Made by a program: the position numbers and the translations under genes
In this document: positions 1 through 5,369 of the stretch, one piece after another
How the letters are laid out: the number at the start of each line of letters is the position of its first letter
Numbering within the stretch: position 1 is the first letter of the stretch
Notes under the pieces: generated by a model
The model's database searches: none
What the model was told of the DNA's origin: nothing
Seen by the model: the letters and a program-made list of their open reading frames with translations, nothing else
DNA from: CBDTTM01 sp965363355
GTDB lineage: Bacteria; Bacillota; Negativicutes; Selenomonadales; Selenomonadaceae
Direction: 5' to 3'
NCBI GenBank assembly: GCA_965363355.1
Contig: CBDTTM010000121.1
Location: 1 to 7,608, forward strand
Length of the DNA stretch: 7,608 nucleotides

Positions 1-239
1 AGGATGCCGATTCGCCCCGAAGTACCTGCCCCCAGATAAAAGAGGCGCCCACCGGATTTTAGACTATCTGTTATCATGTCGATTGCCGCGGCTATTTGTG
101 GCAGCGCTTGCTCAATTGCCAGTGCGACTTTTTTGTCTTCTTCGTTTATGATTTTTGCGAGTTCTAGTGTAGATACCTTGTCGATGTTTTTGGTAGCAGT
201 ATTTCTGCTTTCTGTGATAAGTTTTTCCAGATGTATCAT
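1..239 (-). CDS. murQ: N-acetylmuramic acid 6-phosphate etherase, N-terminal part (cut by window edge)
   Basis: MurQ removes the D-lactyl ether from MurNAc-6-phosphate, giving GlcNAc-6-phosphate and D-lactate, in cytoplasmic recycling of peptidoglycan sugars. Seen: reading leftward from the ATG at 239, the frame stays open for 79 codons to the edge. It starts MIHLEKLITESRN, continues with a KNIDKVSTLELAKIINEED segment, and reaches the glycine-rich start of the SIS sugar-phosphate domain, RLFYLGAGTSGRIGI, at about residues 65-79. These three blocks closely match the N-terminus I know for E. coli MurQ (MQLEKMITE, IDRVSTLEMCRIINDEDK, YLGAGTSGRLGI). The family is about 300 residues long, so roughly three quarters, including most of the active site, is missing here. 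The upstream ribosome site is weak (purine-rich GAAAGAAG). The gene is divergent from the MFS transporter. Identity is confident; the rest of the gene cannot be judged. Confidence 0.95.
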   Translation of the reverse strand, partial: MIHLEKLITESRNTATKNIDKVSTLELAKIINEEDKKVALAIEQALPQIAAAIDMITDSLKSGGRLFYLGAGTSGRIGI

Positions 240-258
240 GAGACAACTTCTTTCTAAG

Positions 259-288
259 ATAATAAATGTATACATAGTAATTAGACAA
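259..288 (-). promoter_or_regulatory. Candidate murQ promoter
   Basis: On the minus strand there is a -35 TTGTCT (288-283), an 18 bp spacer and a -10 TATTAT (264-259). Transcription would start near 252, leaving a very short leader of about a dozen bases before the ATG at 239. The spacer contains the perfect 10-bp palindrome ATGTATACAT (266-275), a plausible operator. A run of seven G (290-296) sits just upstream of the -35. The short leader is the main reason for caution. Confidence 0.45.
266..275. promoter_or_regulatory. Palindrome ATGTATACAT in the murQ promoter spacer
   Basis: This is a perfect 10-bp inverted repeat between the murQ -35 and -10. Its core TGTATACAT recurs in the same relative place in the aspA promoter (5255-5263). 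Operator function is inferred from position only; the regulator is unknown. Confidence 0.4.
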
Positions 289-342
289 AGGGGGGGATAA
301 ATCCTGTTAAGAAAAATAGCTCTTTTTGTCGTTAGCTTTTTT

Positions 343-389
343 GCAATTGACTTAACGAATCAAGTCTACTATAATAATCGAGCAATTGA
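343..389. repeat. Direct repeat GCAATTGA flanking the MFS promoter
   Basis: GCAATTGA occurs at 343-350, overlapping the -35, and at 382-389, at the expected transcription start; the copies are 39 bp apart. Each contains the palindrome CAATTG. Two identical boxes bracketing a promoter suggest repressor binding. CAATTG-centred sites are used by some MarR-family regulators, but no regulator gene is visible here. Confidence 0.35.
347..375 (+). promoter_or_regulatory. Sigma-70 type promoter of the MFS transporter gene
   Basis: A -35 TTGACT (347-352) and a consensus -10 TATAAT (370-375) are separated by exactly 17 bp, one base away from the ideal sigma-A promoter. Transcription would start near 382, giving a leader of about 75 bases. 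The spacer includes an imperfect dyad, GACTT (349-353) and AAGTC (362-366). Two copies of GCAATTGA flank the promoter (343-350 and 382-389). Confidence 0.75.
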
Positions 390-457
390 AAATAAATGGA
401 AGTTCCATAAAATAATGAAATGAAAAGTCTTTAATGGCTGTAAAATAAAATGAGTGG

Positions 458-1681
458 GTGAATGAATTGAATGATTGGAAGAGAAATGTCTTTGTATTGG
501 GGTTTAGTGTCGGCTGTACGTCAATAGGTTATACGATGCTGGTTCCTTTTTTGCCGATGTATTTATTAGAGTTAGGTGTCGACCATGAACAGGTTACGAT
601 GTGGTCGGGGATAGTATTTTCTGTCACTTTTTTAGTCGCAGCTATCATGGCCCCGCTTTGGGGGAAAATGGCTGATAAGCAGGGCAAGCGCTTGATGGCA
701 TTACGTGCTGGTGTTGGACTTGGCATTGTTTATTTTCTAGGTGGGATTGTCACAAGTCCAGAGCAGCTGTTTGTGGTACGGATTTTACAAGGCTTTGCCA
801 ATGGATTTTTGCCGGCAGCTCTGGCGATTGCCTCATCGAGTGCGCCAAAGGAGAAACTAGGCTATAGTTTGGGTGTCGTCCAAACCGGGCAGATCATAGG
901 CACGGTCCTTGGCCCATTGATTGGCGGCGTCATCGCCCACATCATAGGAATGAGGGCGTCGTTCATGTTTGCGGGCGTGGTGTTGATTCTTGTTGTTTTA
1001 TTGGTTGCGGTGATGGTAAAAGAACCTGCTGCAACAGTTGTTGAAAAAGAGAGAGAGCCAGTTAAACCTAAAGATGAGAGTATCTTAGCCGATATAAAAT
1101 ATGCTTGGCATAACCGTTTATTGGTAGAAATGCTGTTTCTATCCTTTATCATCAGTTTTTCCAATATGGTTTTACAGCCGGTCATTTCTCTATATATCGC
1201 GCAAATTCAGGGATCTTTTGACAATGTTGTCTTGACTTCGGGAATCGTTTTTAGTTTGGGTGGAATAGCAGGGGCTTTATCGACGACTTCATGGGGATCT
1301 TTTGGTCAAAGACGAGGGTATTTTTTGGTATTGGTCCTATCTTTTTGTGGGGCGGGATTTTTTAATTTCATGCAGTATTTTCCTTCGACGGTCATGGGCT
1401 TTGCCCTTTTGCAGTTTTGCTTTGGCTTGTTTTTCGTTGGGGCAAATCCAGCGGTCAGTGCCATGTTGGTCAAGGCGACAAATCCTGATTTTAGAGGCAG
1501 GGTGTTTGGGTTGATGACGACGGCAAATCAATCTGGAGCGATGGTTGGGCCCTTGGTGGGAAGTTTTATCAGCACATTATTTGGGATAAAAACGGTGTTT
1601 TTATTTACGGGGCCAATGCTGATCATCATAGGGGCCATCGTTTATATGCGCTATCTTCGCAAAAGGCAAGTGACGGAATAA
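458..1681 (+). CDS. MFS multidrug efflux transporter, DHA1 (12-TM) type
   Basis: A proton-coupled exporter of the inner membrane; the substrate cannot be told from sequence. Seen: 407 residues, almost entirely hydrophobic segments consistent with 12 helices. An MFS motif A, GKMADKQGKR, lies at residues 69-78 in the loop after helix 2. A motif-C-like GQIIGTVLGPLIGG lies around residues 145-158 in helix 5, typical of antiporters. A charged central loop (about residues 188-220, rich in K and E) joins the two halves, and the C-terminal half has the related RGRVFGLMTTANQSG stretch. The length fits the Bmr/TetA-like DHA1 group. Start: GTG at 458 has no good ribosome site. TTG at 467 (giving MNDWKRN) has GGTGA at 457-461 five bases upstream and may be the true start, shortening the protein by three residues. 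The gene appears monocistronic behind a strong promoter. Confidence 0.85.
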   Translation: MNELNDWKRNVFVLGFSVGCTSIGYTMLVPFLPMYLLELGVDHEQVTMWSGIVFSVTFLVAAIMAPLWGKMADKQGKRLMALRAGVGLGIVYFLGGIVTSPEQLFVVRILQGFANGFLPAALAIASSSAPKEKLGYSLGVVQTGQIIGTVLGPLIGGVIAHIIGMRASFMFAGVVLILVVLLVAVMVKEPAATVVEKEREPVKPKDESILADIKYAWHNRLLVEMLFLSFIISFSNMVLQPVISLYIAQIQGSFDNVVLTSGIVFSLGGIAGALSTTSWGSFGQRRGYFLVLVLSFCGAGFFNFMQYFPSTVMGFALLQFCFGLFFVGANPAVSAMLVKATNPDFRGRVFGLMTTANQSGAMVGPLVGSFISTLFGIKTVFLFTGPMLIIIGAIVYMRYLRKRQVTE

Positions 1682-1750
1682 TTTAGATTTGCTTTTTGCT
1701 GGGGGATATGCTACCATGCATTTGTGGCAAATAAAGATAATATCAATGAT

Positions 1751-1780
1751 TTGAATTATACTTTTCGATACGCCTAAAAA
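1751..1780 (+). promoter_or_regulatory. Weak candidate promoter for panBCD
   Basis: TTGAAT (1751-1756) and TAAAAA (1775-1780) are 18 bp apart. The -35 is fair and the -10 poor. It is the best pair I found in the gap and would place the start near 1788. Readthrough from the MFS promoter is an alternative, because no terminator directly follows the MFS gene. Confidence 0.25.
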
Positions 1781-1855
1781 TAGGATATGTTTTATCTGCT
1801 TAGATCTGATGTGGACTGAGACAGAAAGGTGAAATCATAAGATATGTATACGTCT

Positions 1856-1891
1856 GCCTTTCGGCCAAGTTTGCCGGAAGGCTTTTATTTT
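1856..1891 (+). terminator. Intrinsic terminator, probable attenuator, before panB
   Basis: GCCTTTCGGC (1856-1865) pairs with GCCGGAAGGC (1873-1882) as a 10-bp stem with one U-G wobble and a 7-base loop, followed by TTTTATTTT (1883-1891). It lies 175 bases past the MFS stop but only 16 bases before the panB ribosome site. That position suits a leader attenuator, although it would also end any MFS transcript. Confidence 0.75.
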
Positions 1892-1907
1892 GCCCAAATT
1901 TATTTTT

Positions 1908-1913
1908 GGAGGG
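1908..1913 (+). promoter_or_regulatory. Ribosome binding site fixing the panB start
   Basis: GGAGGG lies 4 bases before ATG 1918. A longer reading frame from TTG 1906 would overlap this site and is unlikely to be used. Confidence 0.8.
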
Positions 1914-1917
1914 AAAT

Positions 1918-2757
1918 ATGGATACGATGAAAAAAGTAACAACAGCTGTTTTAAAAGAATGGAGAAAGGAAGGTAGGCCGATCAGCATGTTGACTGCCTA
2001 TGACTATGGCATGGCTCGATTGCTAGATGAAGCAGAAATCGATATGCTCCTTGTTGGAGATTCCTTGGGCAATGTCGTTCTTGGCTATGATTCAACCTTG
2101 CCAGTGACGATGGAAGATATGATCCATCATGGAAAAGCTGTTTGTCGCGGGGCTAAACGTGCTTTTGTCGTCGTGGATATGCCCTTTATGTCCTATCAGG
2201 TTTGTGCGGAAGAGGCGGTCAAAAATGCTGGCCGAATCATGAAGGAAACTGGCGCAAATGGAGTGAAAGTCGAAGGCGGACAGGATATACTGCCAGCCGT
2301 TAAGAAAATAATAGCTGCGGGAATTCCTGTTGTTGCACATTTGGGGCTTACGCCGCAATCAGTAAATCAGCTTGGCGGTTTCAAGGTGCAGGGAAAAGAT
2401 GAAGAAACAGCCCAGCAACTCATCAATGATGCAAAGGCATTAAGCGATGCTGGCGTAATTGCGATTACGTTAGAATGTGTACCTAAAGATCTTGCTCAAA
2501 AAATCACCGAAGAAGTCGCTGCACCTACTATCGGAATAGGTGCAGGCAATGCTTGTTTAGGACAGGTGCTGGTTGTCAATGATATGCTCGGGATGCAAAG
2601 TGATTTTGTACCTAAATTCGTCGAAAAATATGCAGATTTAAAAACAGTCATCATAGAGGCGGCAAAACAGTATAAAAATGCTGTTATAAAAAGAGAGTTT
2701 CCCGCCGAGCAGCACTCATTTAAAATATCTGCAGAAGTTTTGGACAAACTATACTAA
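1918..2757 (+). CDS. panB: 3-methyl-2-oxobutanoate hydroxymethyltransferase (ketopantoate hydroxymethyltransferase)
   Basis: PanB transfers a hydroxymethyl group from 5,10-methylene-tetrahydrofolate to alpha-ketoisovalerate, making ketopantoate, the first committed step of pantothenate and CoA synthesis; it is a cytoplasmic, metal-dependent TIM barrel. Seen: 279 residues from ATG 1918, near the usual family length. The conserved N-terminal blocks are SMLTAYDYGMARLLDEA, DMLLVGDSLGNVVLGYDST (metal-binding Asp of VGDSLG) and the TLPVTMEDMIHHGKAV stretch. VVDMPFMSY (second metal-site Asp), GVKVEGG and VVAHLGLTPQSVNQLGGFKVQG follow, and TIGIGAGNACLGQVLVVNDMLG closes the barrel. All expected motifs are intact. 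It is the first gene of panB-panC-panD, with panC 19 bases downstream. A leader with a terminator hairpin precedes it and probably controls the operon. Confidence 0.97.
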   Translation: MDTMKKVTTAVLKEWRKEGRPISMLTAYDYGMARLLDEAEIDMLLVGDSLGNVVLGYDSTLPVTMEDMIHHGKAVCRGAKRAFVVVDMPFMSYQVCAEEAVKNAGRIMKETGANGVKVEGGQDILPAVKKIIAAGIPVVAHLGLTPQSVNQLGGFKVQGKDEETAQQLINDAKALSDAGVIAITLECVPKDLAQKITEEVAAPTIGIGAGNACLGQVLVVNDMLGMQSDFVPKFVEKYADLKTVIIEAAKQYKNAVIKREFPAEQHSFKISAEVLDKLY

Positions 2758-2763
2758 GATGCC

Positions 2764-2770
2764 GGAGGGG
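2764..2770 (+). promoter_or_regulatory. Ribosome binding site fixing the panC start
   Basis: GGAGGGG precedes ATG 2777, with 8 bases between GGAGG and the ATG. The upstream in-frame ATG at 2759 lies before this site and has no ribosome site at useful spacing. Confidence 0.75.
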
Positions 2771-2776
2771 AAAATC

Positions 2777-3631
2777 ATGAGAATAAAAGTATTTACGACA
2801 ACCAAACAAATGCGAGAATATGTGATGGCTTGCAAGAAAAACGGACAGACTATAGGTCTTGTGCCTACGATGGGAGCACTCCATGACGGTCATTTGAGCT
2901 TGATGCAAGCTGCAAAAGCAAAATGTGATGTCACCATTGCCAGTGTTTTTGTCAATCCGGTTCAATTTGGGCCGAATGAAGACTATGATGCCTATCCGCG
3001 CCAATTTGAGGCCGATTGCCAAAAACTTGACCAAGCAGGTGTGGACGCTGTTTTTCATCCCTCACCAGATGAAATGTACCCTGAAGGCTATACGACCTAT
3101 GTTACAGTCGACGGCAGCCTTACCAATCGGCTTTGCGGAGCTAGTCGACCTGGACATTTTCGTGGAGTCGCTACAGTTGTGACCAAATTGCTGAATATCA
3201 CGCAGGCCGATCGAGCTTTTTTCGGACAAAAAGATGCGCAGCAGGTTGTTGTCATAAGTCGTTTTGTCCGTGATTTAAATATACCGGTGCAAATTGAAAT
3301 CGTACCGATTTTTCGTGCTGCAAGTGGTTTGGCGTTGAGTTCACGTAATGCGTATCTTTCCGAGAAAGAGAGCGAGAAAGCGTTGGTGTTATCAAAAAGT
3401 TTGCAGATGGCAAAAGAAGCTTACCAAAAAGGTGAAGTGAGAACCAATCAATTAAAGAATATAGTGAAAAATAATTTGCAGGCGGAAGCCGCCGCAAAGG
3501 TGGAGTACGTAGAACTCTATTCATTTCCGGATTTAAAAGAAGTTGAGGAAGTGCAAGAAAAAGCCTTATTGGCAATCGCGGTAAAGATTGGTACCGTGCG
3601 ATTGATTGATAACGTTTTATTGGAGGCTTAA
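2777..3631 (+). CDS. panC: Pantothenate synthetase (pantoate--beta-alanine ligase)
   Basis: PanC condenses pantoate with beta-alanine using ATP, through a pantoyl-adenylate, in the cytoplasm. Seen: 284 residues from ATG 2777, the normal length. The nucleotidyltransferase HIGH-type motif is HDGH at residues 36-39 inside LVPTMGALHDGH. SVFVNPVQFGPNED, the CGASRPGHFRGVATVV block, FGQKDAQQ (150-156) for ATP and pantoate binding, and the KMSKS-equivalent LSSRN (187-191) are all present. Odd: the segment usually read as RE-x-DGLAxSSRN is RAASGLALSSRN here, with Ala181 and Ser183 where acidic residues are common. The gene sits between panB and panD; the panD ribosome site GGAGG (3622-3626) lies inside its last codons, so the three genes look translationally packed. 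Identity is secure. Confidence 0.97.
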   Translation: MRIKVFTTTKQMREYVMACKKNGQTIGLVPTMGALHDGHLSLMQAAKAKCDVTIASVFVNPVQFGPNEDYDAYPRQFEADCQKLDQAGVDAVFHPSPDEMYPEGYTTYVTVDGSLTNRLCGASRPGHFRGVATVVTKLLNITQADRAFFGQKDAQQVVVISRFVRDLNIPVQIEIVPIFRAASGLALSSRNAYLSEKESEKALVLSKSLQMAKEAYQKGEVRTNQLKNIVKNNLQAEAAAKVEYVELYSFPDLKEVEEVQEKALLAIAVKIGTVRLIDNVLLEA

Positions 3632-3634
3632 AAG

Positions 3635-4018
3635 ATGATACTTAATTTATTGAAATCGAAAATTCATTGTGCAATAGTCACGGAAGCTAACCTTCGTTAT
3701 ATGGGAAGTATCACAATTGATGAAGAACTCATGCAGGCGGCGGATATTTTGCCAAATGAGCGAGTCCAAGTCGTCAATAATAATAATGGTGAGCGACTCG
3801 AAACTTATGTGATTCCAGGGAAAAAAGGCTCTGGTGTGATTTGCCTCAATGGGGCTGCGGCTAGGTTGGTACAACCAGGTGACGTAGTCATCATTATGGC
3901 ATATGCCTTTATGGAAGAAAAAGAAGCCAGAGACTATAATCCAGTGGTTGTAATGCTCAATGGAAAAAACAAGATAAAAGAAATCCGTCAAGCAGAACAC
4001 GCCGGCGAAATGGTTTAA
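3635..4018 (+). CDS. panD: Aspartate 1-decarboxylase proenzyme
   Basis: PanD decarboxylates L-aspartate to beta-alanine, the second substrate of PanC. It is a pyruvoyl enzyme made by self-cleavage of an inactive chain. Seen: 127 residues, the standard length. The cleavage site is Gly24-Ser25 in YMGSITID, so Ser25 should become the pyruvoyl group of the alpha chain. Lys9, His11, Tyr22, Arg54, Thr57, Tyr58 and Asn72 all fall at the positions known from E. coli PanD. The start is supported by GGAGG 8 bases upstream; the gene begins 3 bases after the panC stop. It is the last gene of the operon and is followed by a strong terminator. Maturation may be spontaneous or aided; no PanM/PanZ-like helper is visible here. 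Confidence 0.97.
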   Translation: MILNLLKSKIHCAIVTEANLRYMGSITIDEELMQAADILPNERVQVVNNNNGERLETYVIPGKKGSGVICLNGAAARLVQPGDVVIIMAYAFMEEKEARDYNPVVVMLNGKNKIKEIRQAEHAGEMV

Positions 4019-4025
4019 CGCATAG

Positions 4026-4067
4026 AAAAGGGCCAGTGCAAATTTTTAATATTGCACTGGCCTTTTT
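4026..4067. terminator. Bidirectional terminator between panD and the AI-2E gene
   Basis: GGCCAGTGCAA (4031-4041) pairs perfectly with TTGCACTGGCC (4052-4062). AAAAG before it and TTTTT after it extend the pairing and supply a U-tract in both directions. It ends panBCD on the plus strand and the convergent minus-strand gene whose stop is at 4078. Confidence 0.9.
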
Positions 4068-4077
4068 GATGATTCAA

Positions 4078-5109
4078 TCAGTCGAATTCATTGCCTTTGG
4101 GTTCTTTTTTTAGCGCGATCACTCGGTCTCTATGGATATCTTCGATTACGAGCTTGATGATGACGGTACAAGGGACCGCAAGGAACATACCAGTTGCACC
4201 GAGAAGCTCACCACCGAAGATGATACTTAAAATGATAGCGACCGGATGAAGATTCAATGATTTCCCAATCAAGTATGGATAGATGAAGTTATGGTTAAGC
4301 TGCGTCAAAATGACGTAGAAAAGCATTGTTTTTAGTGCGAGCATCGGAGCCTGTGTCGCTGTGAGAAGTACCCCGAATGTTGACGCCAGTGTGGGGCCGA
4401 TAACGGGGACAAATTCACTTATGCCCGATAACACAGCAAAGACAGATGCATAGGGAAGTCCCATGAAGGTGAAATAGAGAAAGACGACGATCCCTGTCAA
4501 TATGCAGATGACAATTTGGCTTTTGATGTAATCTTTTAATGAGCGAAGAATGTTATCAAATAGAGAAAGTACACGAAAGTAGTCTTTGTGAGGAAATAGT
4601 TTTGCCAAATACATTTTGATTTCTTCGCCATCTTTTAGTAAATAAAAAGTAACGAAGATGATGAGAATGATATCAAGTACTTTACTGAATAAACTGATGA
4701 TAATCGTCAATGAAGATTTTAGCGCTGTTACGCTGAAACTGGTCAATTCTTTTAAGAGGTTATCGAGTTCCTGATTGATGAAGTCTGAGAGAAGAAAATC
4801 GGGAATCAATTGCAAATTGCTGGTTATTTCCGGGATATCTGCAATGAATTTTGTAAATGTAGGAATAAATGAACGCGATACCATTGCCAAAAAGCCGATG
4901 ATCAAAGCAAGAAACGTCAATAAGACAATGGCAGCGGCCAGTGTGCGAGGAAGTTTTTTATTGATCTTTTCCACGAAGGGATTGAGTAGTAGACTCAATA
5001 ATAGGGAGATGAAAATGATGAAAGCTAAGGATGGGAAAAACCAAAACATGGATAACAATAAAGAAAAAGTACAACCGATTAAAATAGATGTTCGATGTTT
5101 ATGCCACAT
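4078..5109 (-). CDS. AI-2E family (UPF0118) membrane transporter
   Basis: A multi-spanning inner-membrane protein of the family named after E. coli TqsA/YdgG. Members have been linked to autoinducer-2 export, Na+/H+ exchange or other small-molecule efflux, so the substrate stays open. Seen: 343 residues, normal length. Two N-terminal hydrophobic helices occupy about residues 8-45 and another about 57-80. A less hydrophobic central stretch follows (about 82-128), then a cluster of C-terminal helices with the family hallmarks: GLPYASVFAVLSG followed by EFVPVIGP, and SLNLHPVAIILSIIFGG followed by LLGATGMFLAVP. The start at ATG 5109 is set by an excellent AGGAGG site (5120-5115) five bases upstream. 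It is monocistronic in appearance, convergent with panD and divergent from aspA. The C-terminus is charged (IHRDRVIALKKEPKGNEFD), probably cytoplasmic. Confidence 0.92.
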   Translation of the reverse strand: MWHKHRTSILIGCTFSLLLSMFWFFPSLAFIIFISLLLSLLLNPFVEKINKKLPRTLAAAIVLLTFLALIIGFLAMVSRSFIPTFTKFIADIPEITSNLQLIPDFLLSDFINQELDNLLKELTSFSVTALKSSLTIIISLFSKVLDIILIIFVTFYLLKDGEEIKMYLAKLFPHKDYFRVLSLFDNILRSLKDYIKSQIVICILTGIVVFLYFTFMGLPYASVFAVLSGISEFVPVIGPTLASTFGVLLTATQAPMLALKTMLFYVILTQLNHNFIYPYLIGKSLNLHPVAIILSIIFGGELLGATGMFLAVPCTVIIKLVIEDIHRDRVIALKKEPKGNEFD

Positions 5110-5141
5110 AGAATCCTCCTGATCAAATTAAAATATAACTC

Positions 5142-5160
5142 ATTATAACATGTTATTATA
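5142..5160 (-). promoter_or_regulatory. Candidate AI-2E gene promoter with embedded palindrome
   Basis: On the minus strand two consensus -10 boxes TATAAT occur at 5160-5155 and 5147-5142. The first has a weak -35 ATGAAA (5183-5178) at 17 bp. The second reads TGTTATAAT, an extended -10 that needs no strong -35. Between and overlapping them is the perfect 12-bp palindrome ATAACATGTTAT (5145-5156), a possible operator. Transcription would begin near 5148 or 5135. Confidence 0.5.
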
Positions 5161-5242
5161 CCGTGTTTTTCTTAGGATTTCATAGGTTTTTGTCTGATTG
5201 AAAAAAAAGATGAAAAATGTCATATTTTTTACTATTTTAGTC

Positions 5243-5271
5243 TTGTCTGTATTTTGTATACATGATACAAT
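5243..5271 (+). promoter_or_regulatory. Promoter of aspA
   Basis: A -35 TTGTCT (5243-5248) and a -10 TACAAT (5266-5271) have an ideal 17 bp spacer, giving a start near 5278 and a leader of about 92 bases with no obvious strong hairpin. The spacer and -10 are covered by a dyad described separately. Confidence 0.65.
5254..5270. promoter_or_regulatory. Dyad operator candidate in the aspA promoter
   Basis: TTGTAT (5254-5259) and ATACAA (5265-5270) form perfect 6-bp inverted arms around ACATG, overlapping the spacer and most of the -10. A protein bound here would block RNA polymerase, so repression is the natural reading. The core TGTATACAT also occurs in the murQ promoter. The regulator family is not identified. 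Confidence 0.45.
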
Positions 5272-5369
5272 GCGCATATAAGGTAATTAAACCATAACCA
5301 AAATAAATAGTATTTAGATTCAGAAGGTTGAAAAATTTACAGTTTCGAAAAGAAAGGTCAGGATGAAAA

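Larger units (their letters stand above)
1682..1917 (+). promoter_or_regulatory. 5' leader region of the panBCD operon
   Basis: This 236 bp non-coding gap between the MFS gene and panB has no convincing ORF. A weak promoter may lie at TTGAAT (1751-1756), 18 bp spacer, TAAAAA (1775-1780), which would give a leader of about 130 bases. Within it are an imperfect hairpin (ATCTGAT at 1804-1810 with ATC at 1834-1836 and AGAT at 1840-1843) and an intrinsic terminator (1856-1891) ending 16 bases before the panB ribosome site. The segment GAAAGGT (1824-1830) can pair with GCCTTTC (1856-1862), the left arm of the terminator, so the two folds exclude each other. This is attenuator-like. A structured RNA called the pan motif is known upstream of pan genes in some bacteria; I cannot confirm membership by eye. 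Confidence 0.45.

Noticed and set aside
76..300. Plus-strand 74-codon ORF
   Set aside because: It lies antisense to the clear murQ reading frame, is rich in Ser/Ala/Phe as expected of a shadow, and has no ribosome site.
862..1185. Minus-strand 107-codon ORF inside the MFS gene
   Set aside because: It is antisense to a strong family match and its composition shows no domain-like pattern.
1686..1733. ATTTGC / GCAAAT and ATTTG / CAAAT inverted repeats after the MFS gene
   Set aside because: The pairings are short and AT-rich with no T-tract, so they do not support a terminator or a defined RNA.
1816..1821. CTGAGA, a core element of TPP riboswitches, in the pan leader
   Set aside because: The partner elements (ATACCC-type stretch and the GATCTGG half) are absent, and the downstream genes are pan, not thiamine genes.
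1906..1917. TTG 1906 as the panB start
   Set aside because: The codon overlaps the GGAGGG ribosome site that serves ATG 1918, and PanB homologs do not need the extra four residues.
2759..2776. ATG 2759 as the panC start
   Set aside because: It precedes the GGAGGGG ribosome site; ATG 2777 has ideal spacing and gives the usual family length.
2720..3058. Minus-strand 112-codon ORF across the panB/panC junction
   Set aside because: It is antisense to two well-supported genes with intact motifs, with no support of its own.
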